Assembly: GCF_002354895.1 (NCBI RefSeq)
Contig: NZ_CP023439.1
Location: 1,426,001-1,490,000 of the forward strand
Direction: 5' to 3'
From: Thauera sp. K11
GTDB lineage: Bacteria > Pseudomonadota > Gammaproteobacteria > Burkholderiales > Rhodocyclaceae
Length of the DNA stretch: 64,000 nucleotides
In this document: in pieces, positions 38,115 through 49,392 of the stretch
How the letters are laid out: the number at the start of each line of letters is the position of its first letter
Numbering within the stretch: position 1 is the stretch's first letter
Program-made: the position numbers and the translations under genes
Notes under the pieces: generated by a model
What the model was told of the DNA's origin: nothing
Database searches by the model: none
What the model saw: the letters and a program-made list of their open reading frames with translations, nothing else

Positions 38115-38363
38115 ATGAGCATCAACCGGGGACGCGTGCGCTGGCAATGTCGTCGGGCTCTGCTGGAGCTCGACCTTGTCCTCACGCGCTTCCTCGAGCA
38201 GCACTTCGATCGTCTGACCGACGATCAACTGGCGGATCTGGACGACCTGCTGCGCTGCGACGACTACGACATCTGGGCGATGGTCAACGGCAGCAAGGCA
38301 TGCGAGGCGGACCGCTGGAAGGAGATGATCGGCCTGCTGAGCCAGCGCGCCCCGGGCGCCTGA
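38115..38363 (+). CDS. sdhE: FAD assembly factor SdhE (SDH5 family)
   Basis: An 82-residue protein that helps attach FAD covalently to SdhA. The signature CRRALLELDLVLTRFLEQHF aligns with the RGxxE region, but the Gly is replaced by Ala here (Arg14-Ala15…Glu18, GCT codon at 38157-38159). LRCDDYDIWAMVNG is the second conserved block. It follows sdhB by 19 bp and precedes gltA by 66 bp with no terminator seen, so sdhCDAB-sdhE-gltA is probably one transcript. Confidence 0.92.
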   Translation: MSINRGRVRWQCRRALLELDLVLTRFLEQHFDRLTDDQLADLDDLLRCDDYDIWAMVNGSKACEADRWKEMIGLLSQRAPGA

Positions 38364-38429
38364 TCGGCCAGGCTGGTCATGGGAAACGGGAGCAAGTCGT
38401 AAGAAAACTTCTTGATGAAGGGACGATCC

Positions 38430-39725
<1,296 letters not shown>

Positions 39726-39770
39726 GCGTCGATGGAGAGGGAGGGGAGGCTCCATCGAAACCAGCTCCAG

Positions 39771-39805
39771 CGGGATGGTCGCGGCTTTGCGGCCATCCCG
39801 TTTTT
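39771..39805 (+). terminator. Rho-independent terminator after gltA
   Basis: CGGGATGG with CCATCCCG, extended by TCGC/GCGG pairing (one G-T pair), gives a 12-bp stem with a six-base loop followed by TTTTT. Confidence 0.85.
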
Positions 39806-39882
39806 CCTTCGGGCAGCGGGTTCGCGCTGACCGTCAGAACACCCCCAGGCAGGACAACAGAAGACCAAAGGTGGCTTTCATC

Positions 39883-42738
39883 ATGATGAAGCAACTCGAA
39901 CAAACTTCGCACCTGTTCGGCTCGAACGCGCCGTTCATCGAAGAGCTTTACGAAAATTACCTGGCCGACCCGGCCTCGGTCGCCGACGAGTGGCGCGACT
40001 ACTTCGACAAGCTGCAGGCCCAGGCCGGCGCGGCGACGCGCGACGTGGCCCACGGCCCGGTGATCGCGGCTTTCGAGCAGATGGCCAGGCGCGGCCCGGT
40101 GCGCACCGTCGTCGCCGCGGGCGGCGAGGACAAGCGCCAGGTGTCGGTGCTGCAACTGATCAACGCCTACCGCTTCCTCGGCAACCGCTGGGCGAACCTC
40201 GATCCGCTCAAGCGCACGGAGCGTCCGCAGATCGCCGAACTCGAGCCGTCCTACTACGGCTTCACCGAGGCCGACCTGTCGCAGACCTTCAACGTCGGCT
40301 CCTTCCACGGCTTCTCGACCGAGCACGCCAGCCTGCGCGAGATCCTCGAGGCGCTGCGCCAGACTTATTGCGGCTCGATCGGCGCCGAATACATGTACAT
40401 GACCGACATCGGTCACAAGCGCTGGATCCAGAGCCGCCTCGAGAGCGTGCGCGGCATGCCCAAGTTCTCGGTGGAGATGAAGAAGCGCTTCCTCGAGCGC
40501 ACCACCGCGGCCGAGACGCTGGAGCGCTACCTGCACACCCGCTACGTCGGCCAGAAGCGCTTCTCGCTCGAAGGCGGCGAGACGTCCATCGTGGCGATGG
40601 ACGAACTGATCCGCGTTGCCGGCAGCCTCGGCGGCCAGGAAGTGGTGATCGGCATGGCGCATCGCGGCCGCCTGAACGTGCTGGTCAACACGCTGGGCAA
40701 GTCGCCCGCGATGCTGTTCTCCGAATTCGAAGGCAAGGCCGCACTCGACCTCACCGCCGGCGACGTCAAGTACCACCTCGGCTTCTCGAGCGACGTCATG
40801 ACCCCGGGCGGCCCGATGCACCTGACGCTCGCGTTCAATCCGTCGCACCTCGAGATCATCAATCCGGTGGTGGAAGGCTCGGTCTATGCGCGCCAGGTGC
40901 GCCGCAAGGACACCGAGAAGAGCCAGGTCGTCCCGGTGCTGATCCACGGCGACGCCGCCGTCGCGGGCCAGGGCGTCAACCAGGAGATGCTGAACTTCTC
41001 GCAGACGCGCGGCTACGGCACCGGCGGCACGGTGCACATCGTCATCAACAACCAGATCGGCTTCACCACCTCCGATCCGCGCGACTACCGCTCGTCGCTG
41101 TACTGCACCGACATCTTCAAGATGGTCGAGGCGCCGATCTTCCACGTCAATGGCGACGACCCCGAAGCGGTGGCCTTCGTCACCGCGCTGGCGGTGGAAT
41201 TCCGCCAGCAGTTCAAGAAGGACGTGGTGATCGACATCGTCTGCTTCCGCAAGCTCGGCCACAACGAGCAGGACGAGCCGATGGTCACGCAGCCGCTGAT
41301 GTACCGCAAGATCCAGCAGCACCCGGGCACGCGCAAACTGTACGCCGACCGCCTGATCGCCGAAGGCACCTGCAGCGGCGACGAGCCCGACAAGATGATC
41401 GCCGAGTACCGCGAGCACCTGGACAAGGGCGAACTGCTGTACAACCCGGTGCTGTCGGGCCATCAGCGCCAGTTCTCGACCGACTGGTCGCCCTATCTGA
41501 AGCAGCCTTACACCGACGAGTGCGACACCTCGATCCCGGTGCAGGAGATCAAGCGCCTCGGCGAACGCCTCGCGACCGTGCCGGAGACCTTCGCGCTGCA
41601 TTCGCGCGTGAAGAAGATCATCGACGATCGCGGCGCGATGGCGCGCGGCGAGCTGCCGCTCGACTGGGGCATGGGCGAGAACCTCGCCTACGCCAGCCTG
41701 CTGGCTCAGGGCTTCGGCGTGCGCCTCTCCGGCGAGGACGTCGGCCGCGGCACGTTCTTCCACCGCCACGCCGCGCTGCACGACCAGAAGCGCGAACGCT
41801 GGGACGAGGGCACCTACAAGCCGCTGGACCACATCCAGGACGGCCAGGCGAGCTTCCAGTGCTACGACTCGGTGCTGTCCGAAGAAGCGGTGCTCGCCTT
41901 CGAGTACGGCTACTGCACCGCCGAACCCAACGAACTCGTGGTCTGGGAAGCGCAGTTCGGCGACTTCGTGAACGGCGCCCAGGTCGTCATCGACCAGTTC
42001 ATCAGTTCGGGCGAGGCCAAGTGGGGCCGCCTGTCCGGCCTGGTGATGCTGCTGCCGCACGGCTACGAGGGGCAGGGCCCCGAGCACTCGTCGGCGCGTC
42101 CCGAGCGCTTCATGAGCATGGCCGCAGAGAACAACTGGCAGGTCTGCGTGCCGACCACGCCAGCGCAGATCTTCCACCTGCTGCGCCGCCAGATGATCCG
42201 CAAGCTGCGCAAGCCGCTGATCATCATCACGCCGAAGTCGCTGCTGCGCCACAAGGAAGCGGTGTCGTCGATCGACGAACTCGCCAGCGGCCACTTCCAG
42301 ACGGTGATCCCGGAGATCGACAACCTCGATCCGAAGAAGGTCAAGCGCGTCGTGCTGTGCCAGGGCAAGCTCTACTACGAACTGCTCGCGCATCGCCGCG
42401 AGAACAAGATCATCGACACTGCCCTTGTTCGCCTGGAGCAGCTCTATCCCTTCCCGGCGCAGGAGTTCGCCAAGGCCATCAACCAGTTCCCGAATGCGAA
42501 GGAAGTGGTGTGGTGCCAGGAAGAGCCGCGCAACCAGGGGGCGTGGTACTGGCTGGCCTCGCGCCAGTACCTCGTCAATGTGCTGGGCACCAAGCGGCGT
42601 CTGCTGCTGGTCAGCCGGCCGGCTGCCGCCTCGCCCGCGGTGGGCTACTACGCCAAGCACAACCAGCAACAGAAGGCGGTCATCGAGAATGCCTTCGGTC
42701 CGATCCAGGACACCACGCCGCAGTCACCCAACGTATAA
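39883..42738 (+). CDS. odhA: 2-oxoglutarate dehydrogenase E1 component
   Basis: A 951-residue thiamine-diphosphate enzyme. The N-terminal segment LFGSNAPFIEELYENYLADPASVADEWRDYF binds E2. The ThDP/Mg site includes GDAAVAGQGVNQEMLN and NNQIGFTTS. ATG 39883 or 39886 follows AAAGGTGG; the E1 family N-terminus fits either. It decarboxylates 2-oxoglutarate and passes the succinyl group to OdhB. Confidence 0.96.
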   Translation: MMKQLEQTSHLFGSNAPFIEELYENYLADPASVADEWRDYFDKLQAQAGAATRDVAHGPVIAAFEQMARRGPVRTVVAAGGEDKRQVSVLQLINAYRFLGNRWANLDPLKRTERPQIAELEPSYYGFTEADLSQTFNVGSFHGFSTEHASLREILEALRQTYCGSIGAEYMYMTDIGHKRWIQSRLESVRGMPKFSVEMKKRFLERTTAAETLERYLHTRYVGQKRFSLEGGETSIVAMDELIRVAGSLGGQEVVIGMAHRGRLNVLVNTLGKSPAMLFSEFEGKAALDLTAGDVKYHLGFSSDVMTPGGPMHLTLAFNPSHLEIINPVVEGSVYARQVRRKDTEKSQVVPVLIHGDAAVAGQGVNQEMLNFSQTRGYGTGGTVHIVINNQIGFTTSDPRDYRSSLYCTDIFKMVEAPIFHVNGDDPEAVAFVTALAVEFRQQFKKDVVIDIVCFRKLGHNEQDEPMVTQPLMYRKIQQHPGTRKLYADRLIAEGTCSGDEPDKMIAEYREHLDKGELLYNPVLSGHQRQFSTDWSPYLKQPYTDECDTSIPVQEIKRLGERLATVPETFALHSRVKKIIDDRGAMARGELPLDWGMGENLAYASLLAQGFGVRLSGEDVGRGTFFHRHAALHDQKRERWDEGTYKPLDHIQDGQASFQCYDSVLSEEAVLAFEYGYCTAEPNELVVWEAQFGDFVNGAQVVIDQFISSGEAKWGRLSGLVMLLPHGYEGQGPEHSSARPERFMSMAAENNWQVCVPTTPAQIFHLLRRQMIRKLRKPLIIITPKSLLRHKEAVSSIDELASGHFQTVIPEIDNLDPKKVKRVVLCQGKLYYELLAHRRENKIIDTALVRLEQLYPFPAQEFAKAINQFPNAKEVVWCQEEPRNQGAWYWLASRQYLVNVLGTKRRLLLVSRPAAASPAVGYYAKHNQQQKAVIENAFGPIQDTTPQSPNV

Positions 42739-42762
42739 CGAAGCGAATCGGGAGAGAGTTCC

Positions 42763-43962
42763 ATGCTGATCGAAGTCAAAGTTCCACAGTTGTCCGAATC
42801 CGTGTCCGAGGCCACGCTGGTCTCCTGGCACAAGAAGGAAGGCGATGCCGTCTCGCGCGACGAGAACCTGATCGACATCGAAACCGACAAGGTCGTGCTC
42901 GAGACGCCGGCGCCCGCCGACGGCGTGCTGGTGAAGATCATCAAGGGCAATGGCGGCACCGTCACCTCCGGTGAGCTCATCGCGCAGATCGACACCGAGG
43001 CCAAGGCGGCCGCCGGCGCCGCGGCACCGGCGGCTGCAGCCCCGGCTGCTGCGGCGCCCGCGCCCGCGGCGGCGCCTGCCGCCGCCGGTGCGGCCAGCCC
43101 GGCTGCGCGCAAGATCCTCGAAGAGAAGGGCATCGCCGCCGCCGACGTGGCGGGCTCCGGCCGCGGCGGCCGCGTGACCAAGGAAGATGCCGTCGTCGCC
43201 CAGGCGCCGCGCGCCGCCGCTGCCGCCGCGCCGGCCGCAGCCTCCGTCACGCTGGCCGGCGATCGTCCGGAAGAGCGCGTGCCGATGACGCGCCTGCGCG
43301 CCCGCATCGCCGAGCGCCTGATCCAGTCGAAGAACGAAAACGCCATCCTGACCACGTTCAACGAAGTGAACATGGGCCCGGTCATGGCGCTGCGCAAGCA
43401 GTACGGCGAGAAGTTCGAGAAGACCCACGGCGTGCGCCTGGGCTTCATGGGCTTCTTCGTCAAGGCCGCCGTGGCCGCGCTGAAGAAGTTCCCGATCCTG
43501 AACGCCTCGGTCGACGGCAACGACATCGTCTATCACGGCTACATCGACATCGGCATCGCGGTCGGTTCGCCGCGCGGCCTGGTGGTGCCCATCCTGCGCA
43601 ACGCCGAAGCGATGTCCATCGCCGAGATCGAGAAGAAGATCGCCGAGTTCGGTGAGAAGGCCAAGAACGGCAAGCTGTCGCTGGAGGAACTCTCGGGCGG
43701 CACGTTCTCGATCTCCAACGGCGGCGTGTTCGGCTCGATGCTGTCGACGCCGATCATCAACCCGCCGCAGTCGGCCATCCTCGGCATCCACGCCACGAAG
43801 GACCGCCCGGTGGTGGAAAACGGCCAGATCGTGATCCGTCCGATCAACTACCTCGCCATGTCCTACGACCACCGCATCATCGACGGTCGCGAGGCGGTGC
43901 TCGGCCTGGTGACGATGAAGGAAGCGCTGGAAGATCCGGCCCGCCTGGTCCTCGACGTCTAA
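42763..43962 (+). CDS. odhB: Dihydrolipoamide succinyltransferase (E2 of 2-oxoglutarate dehydrogenase)
   Basis: A 399-residue protein with one lipoyl domain (ETDKVVLE, lipoyl-Lys43), an Ala/Pro-rich linker (about 80-110), a peripheral-subunit-binding domain ([13 protein letters not shown]…[11 protein letters not shown]) and a catalytic core ending in [13 protein letters not shown] with the active-site His. Gene order odhA-odhB-lpd is standard. It starts 24 bp after odhA. Confidence 0.96.
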   Translation: MLIEVKVPQLSESVSEATLVSWHKKEGDAVSRDENLIDIETDKVVLETPAPADGVLVKIIKGNGGTVTSGELIAQIDTEAKAAAGAAAPAAAAPAAAAPAPAAAPAAAGAASPAARKILEEKGIAAADVAGSGRGGRVTKEDAVVAQAPRAAAAAAPAAASVTLAGDRPEERVPMTRLRARIAERLIQSKNENAILTTFNEVNMGPVMALRKQYGEKFEKTHGVRLGFMGFFVKAAVAALKKFPILNASVDGNDIVYHGYIDIGIAVGSPRGLVVPILRNAEAMSIAEIEKKIAEFGEKAKNGKLSLEELSGGTFSISNGGVFGSMLSTPIINPPQSAILGIHATKDRPVVENGQIVIRPINYLAMSYDHRIIDGREAVLGLVTMKEALEDPARLVLDV

Positions 43963-43976
43963 CACACGACCCAGCC

Positions 43977-44024
43977 GGGGCGCACCGCGCCGGAAAGCTT
44001 CGTCTTCCGGCCCGCGTGTGCCCC
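43977..44024 (+). other. Nested hairpin between odhB and lpd
   Basis: GGGGCGCAC pairs with GTGTGCCCC (one wobble) around an inner hairpin CCGGAA…TTCCGG, followed by GTTCTTT. It could be a partial terminator or an RNA-processing site that adjusts lpd expression relative to odhAB. Confidence 0.45.
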
Positions 44025-44048
44025 GTTCTTTCCGAGAGGGAGAACTCA

Positions 44049-45473
44049 ATGTCTCAGCAATTCGACGTCCTAGTCATCGGCGGCGGTCCCGGCGGCTACG
44101 TGGCCGCCATCCGCGCGGCGCAACTCGGCTTCAAGACCGCCTGCTGCGAATCCAACCCCTATGCCGATCCGAAGGGTGAGCCGCGTCTGGGTGGCACCTG
44201 CCTCAACGTCGGCTGCATCCCCTCCAAGGCGCTGCTGCACACCTCGCACCTGTTCGAGGAGGCCGGCCATGCGTTCGAGGCCCAGGGCATCAGCGTCGGC
44301 ACGCCCAAGATCGACGTCGCCAAGATGATCACCCGCAAGGCCGGCATCGTCGACCAGCTCACCGGCGGCATCAAGGGCCTGTTCAAGAAGAACAAGATCA
44401 CGCTGCTGAACGGCCACGGTTCCTTCGTCGGCCAGGTGGACGAGGGCTGGCAGGTGAAGGTCGGCGAAGAAGTCGTGACGGCCAGGCAGGTCATCGTCGC
44501 CACCGGTTCGTCGGCACGCCACCTGCCGGGCATCCCGGTCGACAACAAGATCGTCTGCGACAACGTCGGTGCGCTCGACCTCGACGCGGTGCCGAAGAGG
44601 CTCGCGGTGATCGGCGCCGGCGTGATCGGCCTCGAGATGGGCTCGGTGTGGCGCCGCCTCGGCGCCGACGTCACGGTGCTCGAAGCCATGCCGGAGTTCC
44701 TTGCCGCCGCCGACCAGGACGTGGCCAAGGAAGCGCACAAGGTCTTCGCCAGGCAGGGCCTGAAGATCCACCTCGGTGTCACCATCGGCGAGGTCAAGCT
44801 GGGCAAGAAGGGCGTCGTCATCGCCTACAAGGACAAGGACGGCGCCGACCAGAAGCTCGAGGCCGACCGCCTGATCGTGTCCGTGGGCCGCGTGCCCAAT
44901 ACCGAGGGCCTGAATGCCGAAGCCGTCGGGCTGAAGATCACCGAGCGCGGCATGATCGAGGTCGACGGCCATTGCCGCACCAACCTGCCCGGCGTGTGGG
45001 CGGTGGGCGACGTGGTGCGCGGCCCGATGCTGGCGCACAAGGCGATGGAAGAGGGCGTGATGGTCGCCGAACTGATGGCGGGCCAGGCCGGCCACTGCAA
45101 CTTCGACACCATCCCGTGGGTGATCTACACCAGTCCGGAGATCGCCTGGGTCGGCAAGACCGAGCAGCAACTGAAGGCCGAAGGCGTGGCCTACAAGGCC
45201 GGCAAGATCCCCTTCCTCGCCAACGGCCGCGCGCTCGGCATGGGCGAGCCGACCGGCTTCGTCAAGATGCTGGCCGACGCCAGCACCGACCGCATCCTCG
45301 GCGTGCACATCATCGGCGCCAACGCGTCGGAGCTGATCTCCGAGGCGGTGGTGGCGATGGAGTTCGCCGGCTGCAGCGAGGACCTGGCGCGCATCTGCCA
45401 TGCGCACCCGACGCTGTCCGAGGTGGTGCACGAAGCCGCGCTGGCGTGCGACAAGCGGCCGCTGCACTTCTGA
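44049..45473 (+). CDS. lpdA: Dihydrolipoyl dehydrogenase (E3)
   Basis: A 474-residue flavoprotein. FAD-binding [13 protein letters not shown], redox disulfide [19 protein letters not shown]-binding [15 protein letters not shown] and C-terminal catalytic [13 protein letters not shown] are all present. It reoxidises the lipoyl groups of OdhB and may be shared with pyruvate dehydrogenase and the glycine cleavage system. A GAGAGGGAGAA ribosome binding site precedes the ATG at 44049. Confidence 0.97.
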   Translation: MSQQFDVLVIGGGPGGYVAAIRAAQLGFKTACCESNPYADPKGEPRLGGTCLNVGCIPSKALLHTSHLFEEAGHAFEAQGISVGTPKIDVAKMITRKAGIVDQLTGGIKGLFKKNKITLLNGHGSFVGQVDEGWQVKVGEEVVTARQVIVATGSSARHLPGIPVDNKIVCDNVGALDLDAVPKRLAVIGAGVIGLEMGSVWRRLGADVTVLEAMPEFLAAADQDVAKEAHKVFARQGLKIHLGVTIGEVKLGKKGVVIAYKDKDGADQKLEADRLIVSVGRVPNTEGLNAEAVGLKITERGMIEVDGHCRTNLPGVWAVGDVVRGPMLAHKAMEEGVMVAELMAGQAGHCNFDTIPWVIYTSPEIAWVGKTEQQLKAEGVAYKAGKIPFLANGRALGMGEPTGFVKMLADASTDRILGVHIIGANASELISEAVVAMEFAGCSEDLARICHAHPTLSEVVHEAALACDKRPLHF

Positions 45474-45490
45474 GCTGAAGTATCCTCGCG

Positions 45491-45527
45491 GGGTGAGTGC
45501 GAGGGTCCTCCTCGCACTCACCCTTTT
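45491..45527 (+). terminator. Rho-independent terminator after lpd
   Basis: GGGTGAGTGCGAG (45491-45503) pairs perfectly with CTCGCACTCACCC (45511-45523) around a seven-base loop, followed by TTTT. Confidence 0.9.
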
Positions 45528-45552
45528 CCGTCAACCGCCATCCTTCATCAAG

Positions 45553-46680
45553 ATGCCCCATCGCACCCTCAAGGTCGCCGAGCACGGCATGCTCGACGCC
45601 TACGACGCCCAGCTCAAGGCGCGCGGCTACAGGTCCGACCCGGCGCAACGGGCCGCGGTCCAGCGCCTGCAGCGGCTCTACACCGATCTGCTTTCGTTCA
45701 AGGCGGCGCGCAGCAGTGCGCTGCGCAAGCTCTTCTCGCGCCCGGCGATGCCGCGCAGCGTGTATTTCTGGGGCGGGGTGGGGCGCGGCAAGAGCTTCCT
45801 GATGGACTGCTTCTTCGATTCCGTGCCCTACAGGCGCAAGCGCCGCACCCACTTCCACGCCTTCATGCAGGAAGTGCAGAACGATCTGAAGAACTTCAAT
45901 CACGAGCCCGACCCGCTGCAGAAGGTCGCCGACCGCATCGCCCGCCAGACGCGGCTGCTGTGCTTCGACGAGTTCCACGTCTCCGACATCGCCGACGCGA
46001 TGATCCTCGGCCGCCTGCTCGACGCCTTGTTCGCGCGCGGCGTGATCTTCGTCATGACCTCCAACTACCCGCCCGACGGCCTCTATCCGAACGGCCTGAT
46101 GCGGGTCAATTTCCTGCCGACCATCGAGATGATCAAGCGCCGCTTCGACGTCGTCGAGGTGGATCACGGCACCGACTATCGCCTGCGCCAACTGGAGAGG
46201 ATCGAGATCTACCTCGTCCCCGCCGACGAGAGCGCCGAGCGCAAGATGCGCGATGATTTCCGCCGCCTGGCCGGCGGCGACGGACAGGGCGGAACCATCG
46301 AGATCGCCGAGCGCAAGCTGCCGGTCGTGCGCCGCGCGCCCGGCGTGATCTGGTTCGACTTCGCCACGCTGTGCGGCGGCCCGCGCTCGCAGAACGACTA
46401 CCTCGAGATCGCGCGCGAGCACCACTCCGTGCTGCTGTCGGACGTGCCCTGCATGCTGGCCGGCAATGCCGCCGAGGCGCGCCGCTTCACCTGGCTGATC
46501 GACGTGCTGTACGACCATCGCGTCAAGCTGATCATGAGCGCGGCCGTCGAGGCGCATGAACTCTACGTCGAGGGCCAGAATGCGCACGAGTTCGTGCGCA
46601 CGGTGAGCCGCCTGGTCGAGATGCGCTCGCGCGACTACCTGGCCGAGGCGCACCGGGTGGAGGCGGTCGGCGCGGCGTAG
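45553..46680 (+). CDS. zapE: Cell division protein ZapE (AFG1-type ATPase)
   Basis: A 375-residue AAA-type ATPase. Walker A is YFWGGVGRGKSFLMD, Walker B is LLCFDEFHVSDIADAMIL, and MTSNYPPDGLYPNGL contains the sensor region. ZapE acts at the division ring under stress in E. coli. The ATG at 45553 is downstream of the lpd terminator, so the gene has its own promoter. Confidence 0.93.
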   Translation: MPHRTLKVAEHGMLDAYDAQLKARGYRSDPAQRAAVQRLQRLYTDLLSFKAARSSALRKLFSRPAMPRSVYFWGGVGRGKSFLMDCFFDSVPYRRKRRTHFHAFMQEVQNDLKNFNHEPDPLQKVADRIARQTRLLCFDEFHVSDIADAMILGRLLDALFARGVIFVMTSNYPPDGLYPNGLMRVNFLPTIEMIKRRFDVVEVDHGTDYRLRQLERIEIYLVPADESAERKMRDDFRRLAGGDGQGGTIEIAERKLPVVRRAPGVIWFDFATLCGGPRSQNDYLEIAREHHSVLLSDVPCMLAGNAAEARRFTWLIDVLYDHRVKLIMSAAVEAHELYVEGQNAHEFVRTVSRLVEMRSRDYLAEAHRVEAVGAA

Positions 46681-46762
46681 GCGGCGCCGGCGCAAACCCG
46701 CGCCGCCCGCATCGCGCACCTTCCGGGCCCTTGCCTCCCGCCCCATCCGACGAACCGACCCG

Positions 46763-48721
46763 ATGTCCGATCCCGCACCGATCTTCGCTCCGGACGGCCC
46801 GCTGGCCGCTGCGATTCCCGGTTTTCGCGCGCGTCCGCAGCAGATCGAGATGGCGCAGAAGATCGCCGAGGCGATCCACGGCAACCGGGTGCTGGTGGCC
46901 GAGGCCGGCACCGGCACCGGCAAGACCTTCGCCTATCTGGTGCCGGCATTGATGGCCGGCGGCAAGGTCATCATCTCCACCGGCACCAAGACGCTGCAGG
47001 ACCAGCTCTTCAACCGCGATCTGCCGACCGTGCGCGCGGCGCTCAAGGTGCCGGTGTCGATCGCGCTGCTCAAGGGCCGGGCGAACTACGTCTGTCCCTA
47101 CCATCTCGAGCGCAACGCGCGCGACGGCCGCTTCCTCACCGCCCAGGACGCGGCCGACCTGCGCGCCATCGAGCGCTTCGCCAGGGCCACCGCGACCGGC
47201 GACAAGGCCGAATGCACCGACGTGCGCGAGGATTCCGCGGCCTGGATCGCCGCCACCTCCACCCGCGACAACTGCCTCGGCCAGGACTGCCCCAACGTCA
47301 AGGAATGCTTCGTCATGCAGGCGAGGCGCTCGGCAATGGAGGCCGACGTGGTGGTGGTCAATCACCACCTGTTCTTCGCCGACGTGATGCTGCGCGACGA
47401 AGGCATGGGCGAACTGCTGCCGGCCTGCAACGCGGTGATCTTCGACGAGGCCCACCAGTTGCCCGAGACGGCCAGCCTGTTCTTCGGCGAGAGCGTGTCG
47501 ACCTCGCAGGTGCTGGAACTGGCGCGCGACACGCGCTCGGAGACGCTGGCCGCGGCGCGGGACTGCATCGCCCTGATCGACGAATCGCGCAAGCTGGAAA
47601 AGGCCGCGCGCGACCTGCGCCTGGTGTTCGGCAACGAGGCCACGCGATTGTCAGCCGCGCAGGCCGCCGAGCGCGACGCGTTCGCGCCGCAACTGGAAGC
47701 GCTGCAGAAGGCGCTCGATACCTTCCATTCCGTGCTCGACACCCAGGCCGAGCGTTCCGAAGGGCTCGCCAACTGCCTGCGGCGCACGCAGGAAATGGGC
47801 GAAAGGCTGGCGCGCTGGCGCAACCCGCAGGAGAAGGAACTGATCCGCTGGGTGGAGGTATTCGCCCAGTCGCTGGCCCTCAACGCCACGCCGCTGCACG
47901 TGTCGGACGTGTTCAAGCGCCAGCTCGACGGCCATCCGCGGGCGTGGATCTTCACCTCGGCCACGCTCGCGGTGGGCAGGGACTTCGGCCACTACTGCCG
48001 CGAACTCGGCCTTGCCTGGCTGGAACCGCCGCCGCTGACCGAGGTATGGGGCAGCCCCTTCGACTACGGCGAACAGGCCCTGCTGTATGCGCCGGCCGAC
48101 ATGCCCGAACCGAACGCGCCCGACTACACCGAGGCGGTGGCGCGCGCGGCGCTGCCGCTGATCCGTGCGGCGCGCGGGCGGGCCTTCGTGCTGTGCACCT
48201 CGCTGCGCGCGATGCGCCGCGTGCACGAACTGATCGCCGACGGCCTGCAGCGCTCGGGCGACGCCCTGCCGCTGCTGCTGCAGGGCGAGGGATCGCGCAC
48301 CGAACTGCTCGAACGCTTCCGTCGGCTGGGCAACGCGGTGCTGGTCGCGAGCCAGAGCTTCTGGGAAGGCGTCGACGTGCCGGGCGACGCGCTGTCGCTG
48401 GTGGTGATCGACAAGCTGCCGTTCGCGCCGCCCGACGATCCGGTGCTCGCCGCGCGCGTCGAACACATGCAGCGGCAGGGGCTCAACCCCTTCGTCCATC
48501 ACCAGTTGCCGCGCGCGGTGATCAACATGAAGCAGGGCGCCGGCCGCCTCATCCGTACCGAGCGCGACCGCGGCGTGCTGTGCATATGCGATCCGCGCAT
48601 GATCGGGAAGTCCTACGGCAAGGTCGTCTGGCGCAGCCTGCCGCCGATGCGGCGCACGCGCGTGGAAGCCGACGCGGTCGCCTTCCTGCAGGCCCTGCCG
48701 CCGCCGAAATCCTCCGGCTAA
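46763..48721 (+). CDS. ATP-dependent DNA helicase, DinG/YoaA type
   Basis: A 652-residue XPD-like superfamily 2 helicase. VAEAGTGTGKTFAYLVP is Walker A, and VIFDEAHQLPE is the DEAH box. Four cysteines (YVCPYHL and NCLGQDCPNVKECFV) bind a [4Fe-4S] cluster between motifs I and II. SQSFWEGVDVPG and RLIRTERDRGVL are motifs V and VI. It unwinds 5'-tailed DNA in repair. It is closer to YoaA than to classical DinG by length. It lies 82 bp after zapE. Confidence 0.9.
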   Translation: MSDPAPIFAPDGPLAAAIPGFRARPQQIEMAQKIAEAIHGNRVLVAEAGTGTGKTFAYLVPALMAGGKVIISTGTKTLQDQLFNRDLPTVRAALKVPVSIALLKGRANYVCPYHLERNARDGRFLTAQDAADLRAIERFARATATGDKAECTDVREDSAAWIAATSTRDNCLGQDCPNVKECFVMQARRSAMEADVVVVNHHLFFADVMLRDEGMGELLPACNAVIFDEAHQLPETASLFFGESVSTSQVLELARDTRSETLAAARDCIALIDESRKLEKAARDLRLVFGNEATRLSAAQAAERDAFAPQLEALQKALDTFHSVLDTQAERSEGLANCLRRTQEMGERLARWRNPQEKELIRWVEVFAQSLALNATPLHVSDVFKRQLDGHPRAWIFTSATLAVGRDFGHYCRELGLAWLEPPPLTEVWGSPFDYGEQALLYAPADMPEPNAPDYTEAVARAALPLIRAARGRAFVLCTSLRAMRRVHELIADGLQRSGDALPLLLQGEGSRTELLERFRRLGNAVLVASQSFWEGVDVPGDALSLVVIDKLPFAPPDDPVLAARVEHMQRQGLNPFVHHQLPRAVINMKQGAGRLIRTERDRGVLCICDPRMIGKSYGKVVWRSLPPMRRTRVEADAVAFLQALPPPKSSG

Positions 48722-48897
48722 GAGCCGCGGTCGGCAGGTGGCCACCGCCGCGGCGGCATCCGGAAGGCGGGTGCCCCCGCCGCCCTGCGGGCCGGAGCGC
48801 AACGGCGGCGCGCCGTCCTTGACCTTGCTCCGGGCGACCCCGCGCACATTGCGTTATCCTCCCCTCTGCCCGAGAAACGGGGACCTCCCTGCAAACG

Positions 48898-49392
48898 ATG
48901 AAAGTCATAGGCATGGCCGGCTGGTCCGGCTCCGGCAAGACCACGCTGGTCGAAAAACTGATCCCGCACTTCACCGCGCGCGGCCTGCGCGTGTCGGTCA
49001 TCAAGCATGCCCACCACGGTTTCGACCTCGACCGCCCCGGCAAGGACTCCTACCGCCATCGCGAGGCGGGTGCGGTTCAGGTGCTGATGCTGTCCAACGA
49101 ACGCTGGGTGCTGATGCACGAGTTGCGCGGCGCGCCGGAGCCGACGCTGGAAGAGCAACTGCGCCTGCTCGCACCCTGCGATCTGGTGCTGATCGAAGGC
49201 TACAAGGAGGCCGCCGTGCCGAAGATCGAGATCCATCGCCCGTCGCTGGGCAAGCCGCCGCTGTGGCCGGAGAATCCCCACGTCGTCGCCGTCGCCTCCG
49301 ATGCCGACATCGACTGTCCGCTGCCGCGGCTGCCGCTCAACGAGCCGGCTGCCGTCGCCGCCTTCATCCTGGAATATCCCGACGTCCAATGA
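48898..49392 (+). CDS. mobB: Molybdopterin-guanine dinucleotide biosynthesis adaptor MobB
   Basis: A 164-residue P-loop protein. GMAGWSGSGKTTLVEKLIP binds GTP, and KHAHHGFDLDRPGKDSYRHREAGA is the family signature. It assists MobA in attaching GMP to molybdopterin; mobA is not in this window. Its stop overlaps the moeA start (ATGA), indicating an operon. Confidence 0.94.
   Translation: MKVIGMAGWSGSGKTTLVEKLIPHFTARGLRVSVIKHAHHGFDLDRPGKDSYRHREAGAVQVLMLSNERWVLMHELRGAPEPTLEEQLRLLAPCDLVLIEGYKEAAVPKIEIHRPSLGKPPLWPENPHVVAVASDADIDCPLPRLPLNEPAAVAAFILEYPDVQ

Noticed and set aside
43009..43110. Repetitive GCC/GCG-rich stretch in odhB
   Set aside because: It encodes the Ala/Pro-rich flexible linker expected between the lipoyl and subunit-binding domains, not a DNA repeat element.
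48722..48897. Possible molybdenum-cofactor riboswitch upstream of mobB
   Set aside because: I could not find the conserved stems or a clear expression platform in this 176-bp GC-rich gap.
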